DNA from: Bacteroidia bacterium | GTDB taxonomy: Bacteria; Bacteroidota; Bacteroidia; Bacteroidales; VadinHA17 | Assembly: GCA_026391475.1 (NCBI GenBank) | Contig: JAPLED010000021.1 | Span: 1-32,209, forward strand | Length of the DNA: 32,209 nucleotides | Direction of reading: 5' to 3' | Shown: positions 6,305 through 15,707 of the stretch, in pieces | How positions within the stretch are numbered: position 1 is the stretch's first letter | Layout: every line of letters starts with the position of its first letter | Program-made: the position numbers and the translations under genes | Notes under the pieces: model-generated | What the model saw: the letters and a program-made list of their open reading frames with translations, nothing else | Told to the model about the DNA's origin: nothing | Databases searched by the model: none

Positions 6305-8695
6305 CTACTCATATTTTAGAATATCTACAGGATTTGAGTTGGCAGCTTTAAGTGTTTGAGAAAGAACTGTCAAAATGCCTATTATAAACACAATTATAAT
6401 GCCGGTTAAGAGAGTACCTACACCAAATGTAACATGGAAAGCAAGAAACTTAAGCCATGCTGAGTTTATTAAATATGCCAGTGGAGCAGCTATAACAGCG
6501 GCAATTATCAGCATGATAATGAACGTCCGGCCAATAAGCAGCGAAACACTTTGTGATTGTGAACCAAAAACCTTTCTGACGCCAATCTCCTTCAGCCTTG
6601 TCTGAATGCTATAAGTTGCCATTCCAAAAAGTCCAAGACATGCCACAATAACTGCCAGTATTGTTGCAAAGCCAACTGTGTATAAAACATCTCCAAACAG
6701 GCCATAGAAATCCTTTATCTCATACTCAAGGAATGAACCCTCAAGATCATGATAAGGATCAATTGAAGTCCAGACACCCTTAAATTTAGCTAAGGTGGCC
6801 TTCCTGTCCAGTGAATTGATCCTGAGAACTGCAATGCTGTATTGCTTAGGATTCATCCTGAGGATGAGCGGTTTAAGAGGCATAAACAGCGCAACATATT
6901 TATAATTCTCAACCACACCTATGACCCTGACTGGCAGGGTATCATAAATAAATATGTTTTGCCCTACCGCATCCTGAAGAGATTTAAATTTAAAATACTC
7001 AACTGCCTTTCTGTTTATAACTACTAAATTGGTATTCGTGGCCGGATCTTTTGGAAAATCTTCACCGGCAATAATTTTTATCCCCATAGTATTGAGGTAG
7101 TTTGGATCGACAGAAAAATAGGCAGCATCATATGATTCATCTTCAGGCTTGATTTTTATACCAGTACTCCAATAATTGCCAATCCCCGGAATATGCGATC
7201 CTGCCGAAATTGAGGCAACTTCCGGCAACTGGCTAAATTTATCCTTAACCTTTGAGAACTGCTGGCCATTAAGCCGGATATTATATACAACATCCCGGTC
7301 AAACCCAAGCTCACTATTTAACATAAAGCTCATCTGTCTGTATAATAAAATAATTGATATTATAAAGATTATTGAGAAAGTGTACTGGGCCACAAGCAGT
7401 ATCTTTCTGAATGTAACTCTTTTTAGAAGCCTGATGTTGGAAGAGGCTTTAAAAACTTTAATAGGATTCAGAGATGATACATATGTTGCTGGAATCAGAC
7501 CGGCAAATAATCCTGTGGTTACGGCAAAAATGAAATAAGCAATATAACTTGTAAAATTCTGATGAGGATCAATCTTAAGCAGTGTCATAAACCTCATTCC
7601 CGAAAATGCCGGAACAAGCAACTGGAGAATTACAAAGGCAATTATTAATGAGATGAGTGCAAGAATTACTGCTTCTGTCAGAATCTGGGAGACCAACTGA
7701 CCTCTTGAAGCTCCAAATGATTTTCGTATTCCATATTCTTTTGCCCTCGTTAGAGATAGTGCAATTGAAAGGCTGGTATAATTGAATGCAGCCGAAAGCA
7801 TAATTACAATAGCTAGTCCTGCAAAGAAGATTACAAATGCCTTCGGCAGGAACATACCGATTTCATTTGCAAGCAATGGCCCTGGAACGATCTTGGAAAG
7901 AGGAGTACTGTAAAGTGAGATATTTACCTTTCCATTTTCATGATATTTTAGTTTACCTATTTTTACCAGGGCAGTGTCAAGATCACTTTGTCTGGCATTA
8001 TCATTAAGCAATATATAGACAAAGCTTGAGCCAAATTCTTCCCAGTTATCAGTAATATTCCCTATCTTATTTTCTTTTTCTAAAGCCAGAAGCGTTGCAG
8101 CTGATATCAATGCTTCAAACTGAATATGAGATTTTTGTTTCATTTTTGGAATGACACCGGTTACTTTTAAGTTACCGTATCTCTCGAAAATTATTGTTTT
8201 TCCAATGGGGTCATTATCACCAAAAAATTTATTAGCTACCTCCTCTGTTAAAACTATTGAATACGGCTCGTTAAGAGGTTTTGATGCTAAATTGTTCTTT
8301 AGCTTGAAATCAAAAAGATTGAAAAATGAAGGAGTTGCAAAGAAACCTGAAACTTGAAATCTTTTTTCATCGCAGATACCTTCACCATTAAAATTGGTAT
8401 TCAGAGCAACAATATCCTCAACAAAAGGATAATTATCTTTCAACTCCTTTGCCAGTGGCCAGGTTGTAGATGCAAATTTACTTAGTGCTATCTTACTTAG
8501 ATTATCTTTCGATTGAATTCTGAAAATACGGTTGCGGTTCTTATGGAAGTTATCATAAGAAAGCTGATCCTGGACTACTAAAATAATAAGCATGCATACG
8601 GCCATACTTATTGATAGACCGAAAATATTGATTATGGAAAAGTTCCTGTGTTTCAATATATTTCTGAATGCTGTAAGAAAGTAACTTTTTATCAT
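6305..8695 (-). CDS. MacB/FtsX-type ABC transporter permease
   Basis: 796 residues in the Bacteroidota two-module layout. An N-terminal helix (INIFGLSISMAVCMLIILVV) is followed by a periplasmic MacB core domain, a first FtsX permease domain with three helices (about 285-410), then a further helix (FRKILLVAQYTFSIIFIISI), a second periplasmic domain, and a second FtsX domain (about 670-790) containing the typical LKEIGVRKVFGS coupling motif; the first module has its counterpart AKEYGIRKSFGAS. Such permeases export peptides, lipoproteins or toxic compounds with a separate ATPase. No ATPase gene is next to it, so its partner must lie elsewhere. The start ATG at 8695 precedes the standard MIKSYFLTAFRNILKHRNFS beginning. 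Confidence 0.92.
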   Translation of the reverse strand: MIKSYFLTAFRNILKHRNFSIINIFGLSISMAVCMLIILVVQDQLSYDNFHKNRNRIFRIQSKDNLSKIALSKFASTTWPLAKELKDNYPFVEDIVALNTNFNGEGICDEKRFQVSGFFATPSFFNLFDFKLKNNLASKPLNEPYSIVLTEEVANKFFGDNDPIGKTIIFERYGNLKVTGVIPKMKQKSHIQFEALISAATLLALEKENKIGNITDNWEEFGSSFVYILLNDNARQSDLDTALVKIGKLKYHENGKVNISLYSTPLSKIVPGPLLANEIGMFLPKAFVIFFAGLAIVIMLSAAFNYTSLSIALSLTRAKEYGIRKSFGASRGQLVSQILTEAVILALISLIIAFVILQLLVPAFSGMRFMTLLKIDPHQNFTSYIAYFIFAVTTGLFAGLIPATYVSSLNPIKVFKASSNIRLLKRVTFRKILLVAQYTFSIIFIISIILLYRQMSFMLNSELGFDRDVVYNIRLNGQQFSKVKDKFSQLPEVASISAGSHIPGIGNYWSTGIKIKPEDESYDAAYFSVDPNYLNTMGIKIIAGEDFPKDPATNTNLVVINRKAVEYFKFKSLQDAVGQNIFIYDTLPVRVIGVVENYKYVALFMPLKPLILRMNPKQYSIAVLRINSLDRKATLAKFKGVWTSIDPYHDLEGSFLEYEIKDFYGLFGDVLYTVGFATILAVIVACLGLFGMATYSIQTRLKEIGVRKVFGSQSQSVSLLIGRTFIIMLIIAAVIAAPLAYLINSAWLKFLAFHVTFGVGTLLTGIIIVFIIGILTVLSQTLKAANSNPVDILKYE

Positions 8696-8950
8696 GGTAA
8701 TCAGGGTTCTTATATTTTTTAATCTAATATAAATACTAACTTTTTTCTAATTTCTCTTTGACGATGAAAACTAGTACGGATTACATTCCTTCAGCCTGTA
8801 ACCATTGTTTTAAAGACGGACATGTTCGCACAATAGCTGCATATCGTTTGTTAAATGATCAACGATTTTCTGAATTTTAATCAAATTCTATACTATCTAA
8901 GAAAAATTATTGTCATAAGGAAGTGAAGAAAACTTTTAATGCAGGCCTAT

Positions 8951-9000
8951 TGGCGTTGTCTCGGCAGCAGGATTAGTCATGGTACCAAAAGTTTGATAAG
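8951..9000. repeat. 50-bp mosaic repeat, copy 1
   Basis: TGGCGTTGTCTCGGCAGCAG continues through GTCATGGTACCAAAAG; 45 of 50 bases match 27871-27920 inside the cassette array. Further motif words of the same mosaic family (TTGTCTC, CTGTCCGGCCTGCC) run on to about 9110. The gap 8696-9222 holds no convincing gene: the 66-codon minus-strand frame here is built from this repeat. Confidence 0.7.
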
Positions 9001-9222
9001 TGGTGATAAAGTAACTCACATAGGTTTTCTCGTCCATTACAAAGCTGTCCGGCCTGCCAACAGAGTCAGACGAAGCCGTAAGCGAAGTCATTGTCTCAAA
9101 GCTGAACCGTGAGAAGTTATTTCTCCCTGTATACATAATTGTTTAATTTGAAAGCAAGGTTCCGACAGTATCGCAGACATTTGAATATTCCTTGCACGGC
9201 GTTCGTAAGATAGTAACAATTA

Positions 9223-11592
9223 TTATCTCCCGATTATCTGGCTTTTGCTGTCGCTCTCTACATCTATATTCCGGTTAAGCTTTTTAACATTTCTCCCTTT
9301 GTTGAACTTGTAGGAATACATGAACTGGATATAATTCGAAAAATTAATTCCGGTTATACTGGTGGAATTAAATCCTGGGGTAGATGTTTCTGTCCTGCTG
9401 AATTTGACCACTCCTGAAAAGGGCATTAAATAGAATACACCAAAACTATGGTCCTTTATCTGTTTTTGCGCACCCAGACCATATAAAGGAACACTGTACG
9501 TTTTGCTTTGTGCATTCATATTTACTCCATTATAGCTCAGGAAAACATATGCTGTGGTTTTCTTGTTTTTGTCAAACTGCATAAATGCATAACTGGTTAT
9601 ACTGTATGAAAAGTAATTCACTGCAGGGATATTTATTGATGGCCCTTTGTACTCTTTGAAATGGCCCTCATAGATCCGCGCGTTTATATTGATATACCAT
9701 AGCATTGCATTTAAACCGCCGCCAGACTCATAGCCGCTGAGCAGATTATAAGGTTTGGTAATTGTGGTCAATGCGTTGTTGATGGGCGAAATAATTACCT
9801 GATATTGCCTCCCTACCTTATTGGAAAAATACTCCTGATAAATATATGGGGAGAAATAGTTGCTGCCGAAGTTCCAGGTATAGGTAAGCTGTAAGCGGTC
9901 ACGATAATCCGGTTTCAGATTGGGATTCCCCTGGGTAATATTGTAATTCTGGCCTATTTTATAATAGGGATCCATGTCGTAAATTCCCGGCCGGTTAATT
10001 CTCCGGTTATAAGTAAATTTCAAATTATATGATGCCGAAAATTTGTATTGAAGATTGACAGAGGGTAAAAAACATGCATATTTCGGTTGAGTAACCGAAT
10101 CAGCTTTAATATGACTGTCTTCAACTCTCAGCATAGCCTGAAATCCGACTTTTTTCAGATTCCATGTAAATCCGCCATAAACCGAATTACGAATCTCGGC
10201 ATATTTAAACAGATTAGTTGATTCCTGGTTATCGATATTAAAATCATAGCTCAGTTGCTGGTAATACAATTGGTATCCTGTTTCAATTTTCGCAGACATC
10301 CCAAGTGGTTGGACATAATCTAATTTTGTCGAGAAATAGTTCCGCTCGTTTAAATTCTCCTCCAGCCGGGTATAAGTACTGATTGTTGAATCACTATTGT
10401 ACAGGAACCGGGTGTTTGTAAAATCATTTCCGTCATTTGATTTAAAATTATAATAACTGACTTCGGCCGTGAATTCCTGGATTGCCTTTTTAAAGGTCTT
10501 TTTGTAAAACAGCGATGTTGATGTTTCATCACTGTGTAAGTGGGTCTTTGTAAGCGATGAAATAGTATTCATGGGAATGCTGCTTTTATACAGGTAGGTC
10601 TCTCCCAATATATCCACATTCTGACCTATGGGCTTGTAGCTGATATTAAAACTCAGGCTATTTTTATCGTTCAGGTAATAATCGAATCCGGTGTTAATAG
10701 CTGAACTGGTGACATGTATTGCACCAGGTCCCGACATGTGGGTTGTGGAGTCGTTCAGGGCAAAGTGGTTTTCAGTGGATGTATTAAGGTTTAGCTTCTG
10801 CGATATAGTTAATGCAGTTACATAAAAGGTTATTTTGCCGAATGCATAATCGAGACTACCGGTTCCGATCGTAGTCGGCTTATTGAAAGGTTTGACATTG
10901 AATCCGGCATTACCGTTCATTCCATATCTCGCTTCTTTTTTCAGGATGATATTTATAACCCCATCGATGTTGCCTTCATATTTGCCTGATGGATTACTTA
11001 TAACTTCTACTCTCTCGATATCAGAGGGAAGAAGTTTTGCAAGAAATTCTTTGTCGCGTTGCCTTCCGTCGACCTGGATAATAAAATTGGCGCTGCCATT
11101 AAGCGTCACATTGTTCTGGAAATCCACATTCACCTGTGGTATTTTTTTTAAGAGATCATAACCGTTACTTGATGATTTGGCTATTGCCTGGGGAATGGAA
11201 TAAACAGTACGATCAACCATCTCTTTTCCTTTCAAACGCTCAGCGACCACAGTCACTTCATTTAAGCTGGTTGTGGTTTCGGCTAAATAGATGGTATCAA
11301 CAGCAATTTCGCCATTCCCTGCCTCCACAGTGACTTTTTTCCCATTGGTTTTGAAACCTACGAAACTTACCTTCATAAAATAATTGCCGGGTTTTACTTT
11401 TTCGAAGAAATAGCCCCCGTCTGTTAATGTTATGACCCCCGTAATCATGGTTGAATCAGGCAACTGAACCAGTCCCACAGTAGCAAACTGCACAGGCGTT
11501 TTATCTTTCTCCAGGCATACTTTTCCCCTGATGTTCTGACCCTGGGCAGTAATGGAGGTTATCAGCAGTAACCATAATATAGATTTTCTCAT
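9223..11592 (-). CDS. TonB-family outer-membrane beta-barrel protein
   Basis: 789 residues. A signal peptide (MRKSILWLLLITSITAQGQ) is followed by a carboxypeptidase-like regulatory domain (NIRGKVCLEKDKTPVQFATV to about residue 100), a plug domain (SSNGYDLLKKIPQVNVDFQN and IIQVDGRQRDKEFLAKLLPS) and a large barrel of the 'outer membrane beta-barrel family 3' type ending near the C-terminus. These proteins sit in the outer membrane; many have no defined substrate. The gene follows the secreted protein at 11610-12557 by 17 bp on the same strand, so both are probably one operon. Confidence 0.9.
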   Translation of the reverse strand: MRKSILWLLLITSITAQGQNIRGKVCLEKDKTPVQFATVGLVQLPDSTMITGVITLTDGGYFFEKVKPGNYFMKVSFVGFKTNGKKVTVEAGNGEIAVDTIYLAETTTSLNEVTVVAERLKGKEMVDRTVYSIPQAIAKSSSNGYDLLKKIPQVNVDFQNNVTLNGSANFIIQVDGRQRDKEFLAKLLPSDIERVEVISNPSGKYEGNIDGVINIILKKEARYGMNGNAGFNVKPFNKPTTIGTGSLDYAFGKITFYVTALTISQKLNLNTSTENHFALNDSTTHMSGPGAIHVTSSAINTGFDYYLNDKNSLSFNISYKPIGQNVDILGETYLYKSSIPMNTISSLTKTHLHSDETSTSLFYKKTFKKAIQEFTAEVSYYNFKSNDGNDFTNTRFLYNSDSTISTYTRLEENLNERNYFSTKLDYVQPLGMSAKIETGYQLYYQQLSYDFNIDNQESTNLFKYAEIRNSVYGGFTWNLKKVGFQAMLRVEDSHIKADSVTQPKYACFLPSVNLQYKFSASYNLKFTYNRRINRPGIYDMDPYYKIGQNYNITQGNPNLKPDYRDRLQLTYTWNFGSNYFSPYIYQEYFSNKVGRQYQVIISPINNALTTITKPYNLLSGYESGGGLNAMLWYININARIYEGHFKEYKGPSINIPAVNYFSYSITSYAFMQFDKNKKTTAYVFLSYNGVNMNAQSKTYSVPLYGLGAQKQIKDHSFGVFYLMPFSGVVKFSRTETSTPGFNSTSITGINFSNYIQFMYSYKFNKGRNVKKLNRNIDVESDSKSQIIGR

Positions 11593-11609
11593 TTTATTTG
11601 TGTATCAAT

Positions 11610-12557
11610 TCACTGCAATGCAATAACTTTCGATGTCCCGTTAATATCCATTGGTATTTGCATACTCATACCCTGAACACTAACTCCCAGAGTTCCGGCA
11701 ATATGCGTTTTAGCCTTATCTTCAACTAATAAACCTGTACGGATATCAATCACCATGTTTGATTTACTCAATCCTTTTATATCGTCATAGGTTATTTTAG
11801 CACCACCGGATTCCATAGGAGCTGCATTCTCTGCTGCCTTAATATTTGATTCGGCAGTTATATTTGCAGCATCACCATTTACTCCATCCAGATGGTAGCT
11901 GGTTATTATATCGAGTGTCATTCCACCGGAATTCGTATTTAGAGTTACATTCCAGTTATCACCTGCGGATACCTGTTTGCCCGGTAAATAATAGGTAAAC
12001 GTTTCAACCATGGTTTTTAATGTTTTGTCGCTAATCAGATTTATTATCTGCGTTTTTACGGCAGAAGCCATTGGACCGGTAAGGGCAATAGAACTGGTAT
12101 CTTTCATAATTACATCAGACAGCATTTTCGAATTCACAATTTCAAGTACCTTGCCTGTAAAATCCATTTTAATATACAGGGCATTCTTACTTAACCGGTT
12201 CATGATGCACGACATGACATCAGCCGTTTCTGTTGATTTGATATTACCTTCACTGACGGAACTGATATTGACCGTTTTTCCCATTGAATTTGTATTGGTT
12301 ATCAGGGTATCAAAACGTACTTCAGTGATCATAAAATCGGCGGTAGCATCAATCATTTTTATAGAAACAGTATTATTGGTTTTGGAATCTATGGTTTGCT
12401 GATTCCCGTTTACCGTCTGTGTAATTGTCTGTTCCGAAGCAGAACTAAACCGATAAACTTTATTTTTCTCCAGGTTCATTTTAAGGTTGACACTGTTTTG
12501 TGCCATGATCGAAATACAGAACAGGACGGCGACACATGATAACAAAATCTTTTTCAT
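11610..12557 (-). CDS. Secreted DUF6263-like protein
   Basis: 315 residues with a signal peptide (MKKILLSCVAVLFCISIMAQ). The mature part is beta-rich, with SAGDNWNVTL near the middle and ending in MQIPMDINGTSKVIALQ, and resembles periplasmic DUF6263-type proteins of Bacteroidota, whose function is not known. First gene of a two-gene unit with the outer-membrane barrel downstream; the pairing suggests periplasm/outer membrane cooperation (inference). Confidence 0.7.
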   Translation of the reverse strand: MKKILLSCVAVLFCISIMAQNSVNLKMNLEKNKVYRFSSASEQTITQTVNGNQQTIDSKTNNTVSIKMIDATADFMITEVRFDTLITNTNSMGKTVNISSVSEGNIKSTETADVMSCIMNRLSKNALYIKMDFTGKVLEIVNSKMLSDVIMKDTSSIALTGPMASAVKTQIINLISDKTLKTMVETFTYYLPGKQVSAGDNWNVTLNTNSGGMTLDIITSYHLDGVNGDAANITAESNIKAAENAAPMESGGAKITYDDIKGLSKSNMVIDIRTGLLVEDKAKTHIAGTLGVSVQGMSMQIPMDINGTSKVIALQ

Positions 12558-12591
12558 CAGGCTAGTTTTATTAGGTTTTATGAATAATACA

Positions 12592-12599
12592 CAAAAATA
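12592..12599 (-). promoter_or_regulatory. Possible -7 element of the DUF6263/OM-barrel operon
   Basis: Reads TATTTTTG on the minus strand, 34 bases before the ATG at 12557, matching TAnnTTTG. The region 19 bp further upstream is T-rich but lacks a clear TTTG. Confidence 0.4.
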
Positions 12600-12689
12600 T
12601 AACTTCGATAGTGTTTTAAAAATATTTTATCGGTAAATGGATGAATTTCACGGGCGAATCACAGATTTGACAGGTATGTTAAGAAACAA

Positions 12690-12850
12690 TTCGTGATGGC
12701 GGGGTTTTTGCACCTGCCCTTACCGAACGATGTGAGCGTTATGGGAAGTCCTGGCAGATGGCACGGAATTGTCCGGCCTGCCGAAGGCAACCGAGGAACC
12801 CCGCTTGCGGGGTGACGAGCTCGGCGAAGCCAATTAAACCTACCATCCGT
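12690..12850. repeat. Mosaic repeat plus hairpin repeat
   Basis: The left part has mosaic-family words (AAGTCCTGGCAGATGGCACG, TTGTCCGGCCTGCCGAAGG). The right part (12787-12850) is the second copy of the hairpin repeat: CCGAGGAA-CCCCGC-TT-GCGGGG-TGACGAGCTCGG, then CGAAGCCAATTAAACC and TACCATCCGT. On the minus strand the start (ACGGATGGTA) also matches the arm of the attC-like site at 27653-28018. The gap 12558-12858 holds nothing else. Confidence 0.65.
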
Positions 12851-12858
12851 ATCAGGTG

Positions 12859-13605
12859 TTAGTTCTTTTTTATTTTTTGGGAAGATCTAAAAGCAAATCT
12901 AATAACCTCTTTAGTGCATGAATCAATGCATGTAGCACATAATGTACATTCAGAATGACCAATTTCGCCATTTCTTATCAACTCGTCTAAGGGAAGAGAC
13001 ATAGGACATGCACGAGAACATAATCCACAGGAATTACATAAATCAGGTTTTGTAATAAGGCGCAAGGAAGGAACTTTTAATGAATCCCTAATCATTCCGC
13101 CAATAATCATAAAAGGTGAAACCCAACAGAGATAATGGCAAAATCCTCGTTTACCACAAAGTACAGCCATAATAAATACTATTGCAACTGTCATAAAATA
13201 CATTACCCATTCAGTAACTCCTGCAATCGAAATACCAAATGCTCTTTTATAAAAAAAATCAGCCTGTTTAATTCCACCAACATAAATGACTATGAAAATA
13301 AAAAATGTTATCCATGGAATAAACAATGCCATCTTTATCCAATTAAATTTATTTGGTGCTGGTTTCCTATTAATATCAAAACAGAAATCTTGAAGTGCTC
13401 CTGCGGGACAAATCCAACCACAAAATAGTCTCCCAACAATAAATGATAAAATAAACAAGAATCCGAAAAACATTATATCACCTGCCATTATCCTTTCTGA
13501 TGCACCAAATAGAAGGAGATCAGGTGACATAACAAAAAAGGTTATTGGATATAAAATAAAAGAAATCAATAGTATAAATTTTCTAATATTCTGTCTTTTT
13601 ATCAT
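12859..13605 (-). CDS. NapH-like membrane 4Fe-4S ferredoxin
   Basis: 248 residues. Four to five transmembrane segments, with the conserved FCGWICPAGALQDFCFD cluster after helix two and GKRGFCHYLCWVSPFM later, both typical of the NapH/NosR/CcoG ferredoxin-type membrane proteins. The C-terminal domain has two 4Fe-4S motifs: CNSCGLCSRACP and CTLCATCIDSC. Such proteins pass electrons from the quinol pool or handle electrons for oxidoreductases; the partner enzyme is not in the window. A box GAACTAAC overlaps its 3' end and could be an attC-type opening box, but no unit start is seen on its other side. Confidence 0.88.
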   Translation of the reverse strand: MIKRQNIRKFILLISFILYPITFFVMSPDLLLFGASERIMAGDIMFFGFLFILSFIVGRLFCGWICPAGALQDFCFDINRKPAPNKFNWIKMALFIPWITFFIFIVIYVGGIKQADFFYKRAFGISIAGVTEWVMYFMTVAIVFIMAVLCGKRGFCHYLCWVSPFMIIGGMIRDSLKVPSLRLITKPDLCNSCGLCSRACPMSLPLDELIRNGEIGHSECTLCATCIDSCTKEVIRFAFRSSQKIKKN

Positions 13606-13647
13606 TTAATTAATTTTTTTGAAGGGTTTCTTGTATTTCGCCCAATG

Positions 13648-14172
13648 GGAGACTGTGCAAAAAGTAACTTTTCGAAAATAAATATACTGAACAAACCTGT
13701 TTGTGCGTAATTTAAAGAGACAAAAATTTACCATTTAACAAACTGCAATATTTTTACCCGGGAAAATAAATTGGATAAAAACGCATAAAATAAGTCTGTT
13801 TCCTCATTTTAAAATAGGCAAACAGCACTTCCTCAGTGCTTTAATAAGTTTTGCCACTCCTAGTATAGAGACGCACCTTGTTAAGTTGTATCCAATAAAC
13901 ATCAGTCCAACCTCACCAAGTACTTTCTCTTTGCCCCTGACATTGGTATGTGTAAAGCCCCGCTGGCGTTTCAGTGTGCCATACATGTGTTCGGCAATCT
14001 ATTGTCGCTGACGGTAGTAATCAGGGGTCTCATTCACTCTTTTTGCATTGGCTTCTATTACATCGGCATACTCACTGCGGTCAATAGCCCTTCCATTCTG
14101 CTTGCTTTGTGTGCATTTATGCCTGTTATCACAGGATTTGCAGTCTGTGGTTATATATCGTTGGCAGTAGAA
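13648..14172 (-). mobile_element. IS1182-family insertion sequence remnant (3' part)
   Basis: The segment carries the C-terminal third of a transposase and, on its outer side, GGGAGACTGTGCAAAAAGTA at about 13646-13665, which looks like the terminal inverted repeat of this type of element. The other end is missing: the sequence switches directly into the 3' end of the beta-helix gene at 14176. It marks the left limit of the recognisable cassette array. Confidence 0.65.
13804..14172 (-). pseudogene. IS1182-type transposase, C-terminal fragment with internal stop
   Basis: Reading from 14172 gives FYCQRYITTDCKSCDNRHKC, then GRAIDRSEYADVIEANAKRV, then YYRQRQ, a TAG at 13999-14001 and MYGTLKRQRGFTHTNVRGKE followed by KVLGEVGLMFIGYNLTRCVS. 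The Cys-rich segment plus the Y-R-Q-R-Q and G-T-x-K-R-Q-x-G-F signature is that of IS1182 (DDE) transposases. The N-terminal two thirds are gone and the internal stop (CAG to TAG change likely) confirms it is dead. Confidence 0.85.
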
Positions 14173-14175
14173 ATT

Positions 14176-15210
14176 TTATTGTTTTTTATTCTTAAATAAT
14201 CCGGCTCCCATATTATATCCGAGCGATCCAGGGGTAATATGCATATAATCAATTGGGAGCGGCTCATCAACACCAAATAAGAGCGGCTTATCATCATTAC
14301 CTGTTAATCTCAATGAAACTTCACCTTTTTTTGTTACGTTATTCTCATTTATTTCAAATTCCCTCGGACTCAAACGCACAGTATCCGGTATCCCCGTATA
14401 ATATTGATTGTTTACTATTACACAATTATTTATAGAGTATTTTGTTGTATTGAAATCATTTTTAACCCAAACATATCTACAATTGGAAACAATATTATTC
14501 TCAAATTTAAAATCTTTATCTGGCGATACAGTCCAAACTGCTTGAGATGCGCCATAAATTATTGAATTGGTAAGACTATTGCCATTCTTAATACCATTTC
14601 CTGAATCCAGAAAAAATACTACAGTATTTCTTAGTTTATAAAAGACACAGTGATCAACGTTAACTTCATTGCCATGAGCAATGACCCCTGCCTGTATTTG
14701 AGAAATATCTGCATCTCCGACAAACATACACTGCTCCACTAATAAATCCGTTTTTGATTTATTAAACCTTGCAATCGGAAAATACCTGGTATTGGGATAA
14801 AAATAACCGTGAAATTTAATCCCTCTGATTGTAACGTGGCTTTCATCGATTAAAAAACTGACAACAAAATTATAATTTACCGGTATTTCTCCTTTTACCG
14901 ATTTACTTAAAATTACCGGCATTTTTTCAGGTGTCCATGATATATCGTCTGGTAAAATACTTGCTTCGATTACTATACGTTTGTTAGTCATCTCTTTTTC
15001 CGTTGAAACTGGGACATGACTATCCAGGATATAGATTCCGGGATTTATTTTCATGATATAAATATTATTATCCCGGCTTCTGATTATTTCAGCAGCTTTT
15101 TGTATTGAGAAAACAGGAGCTTCTTTAGTGCCGGGATTATTATTATCTCCGGTATTACTATCGACATAAACTGCTTGTGCTTGAACTGTCAAATGGTAAA
15201 TCATAGCCAA
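14176..15210 (-). CDS. Secreted parallel beta-helix protein
   Basis: 344 residues. After a signal-like hydrophobic stretch ending TVQAQA comes VDSNTGDNNNPGTKEAPVFS, the usual opening of right-handed beta-helix (pectate-lyase-like) proteins, followed by strand repeats with N-ladder-like turns. Substrate unknown; such proteins bind or cleave polysaccharides. The start is problematic: the frame opens with TTG at 15210; codons before it (KLKIKLFIIL) would complete a normal signal peptide but contain no ATG before the upstream stop. Either a non-standard start is used or the start codon has been lost. The gene follows an attC-like site (unit start GTTGACAG at 15266-15273), but its own closing site is missing because the IS remnant begins right after its stop. 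Confidence 0.75.
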   Translation of the reverse strand: MAMIYHLTVQAQAVYVDSNTGDNNNPGTKEAPVFSIQKAAEIIRSRDNNIYIMKINPGIYILDSHVPVSTEKEMTNKRIVIEASILPDDISWTPEKMPVILSKSVKGEIPVNYNFVVSFLIDESHVTIRGIKFHGYFYPNTRYFPIARFNKSKTDLLVEQCMFVGDADISQIQAGVIAHGNEVNVDHCVFYKLRNTVVFFLDSGNGIKNGNSLTNSIIYGASQAVWTVSPDKDFKFENNIVSNCRYVWVKNDFNTTKYSINNCVIVNNQYYTGIPDTVRLSPREFEINENNVTKKGEVSLRLTGNDDKPLLFGVDEPLPIDYMHITPGSLGYNMGAGLFKNKKQ

Positions 15211-15265
15211 AAGAATTATAAATAATTTGATTTTTAGTTTTTATCGAATTTGTATGTAATTTTTA

Positions 15266-15403
15266 CTGTCAACGGTTGCGGTAATGTGCAGTGTGGGCTT
15301 GAAAGTACTAAATTGTCTCCTTTAACCAAATTAAACAGAAAACAGTGGCTAACTCACATTCTGAAACCAGCATTACATATAGCTGTTGTTGGGCTTTAGT
15401 GGC
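15266..15403 (-). repeat. attC-like site closing the HigBA cassette
   Basis: Opening box GCCACTAAAGCCCAAC (15388-15403) and closing box GTTGACAG (15266-15273). The opening box is the reverse complement, with one inserted base and one change, of the unit start GTTGGGCTTAATGGC at 16105-16119 on the far side of HigBA. Inner arms GTAATGCTGG and CTGCACATTACC pair imperfectly. Confidence 0.65.
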
Positions 15404-15404
15404 T

Positions 15405-15707
15405 TTATACTTCTACGGTAAGTTTCAGGTGACCACCTAGTCCCTCTTGAATAATTCTCATTAGAGTTGATAGTCTTATATCGGAGGCATCATTTTCAAT
15501 TCGTGAAATATATGTCTTGGTAGTCCCACACTTTATTGCGAGTTGCTCCTGTGTCATTTTTTGCTTTTTACGCATCTCCTGGAGGATTACGCCCAATTTA
15601 AAAGTCTCAAATTCCTGCTCGTATTTGTCACGAGAAGGTGTCCCGATCTTACCATATTCACGGTCAAGATGATCCTCGAATGTTATGATATTATTTTTTG
15701 TTTTCAT
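15405..15707 (-). CDS. higA: HigA-type antitoxin (XRE helix-turn-helix)
   Basis: 100 residues. The C-terminal half is an XRE-type DNA-binding domain (MTQEQLAIKCGTTKTYISRI); the N-terminal part (TFEDHLDREYGKIGTPSRDK) is the extension seen in HigA-like antitoxins of this group. It overlaps the toxin gene by 17 bp and follows it, the toxin-first order of higBA loci. Expected roles: neutralise the toxin and repress the shared promoter. Confidence 0.88.
   Translation of the reverse strand: MKTKNNIITFEDHLDREYGKIGTPSRDKYEQEFETFKLGVILQEMRKKQKMTQEQLAIKCGTTKTYISRIENDASDIRLSTLMRIIQEGLGGHLKLTVEV

Noticed and set aside
8936-9136. 66-codon minus-strand frame between permease and OM barrel
   Set aside because: Built from the mosaic repeat also present at 27.87 kb, where the frame is broken; no recognisable protein features.
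12690-12862. A functional attC site after the NapH-like gene
   Set aside because: The opening arm resembles one in the giant site, but no matching closing arm or unit start was found; treated as repeat only.
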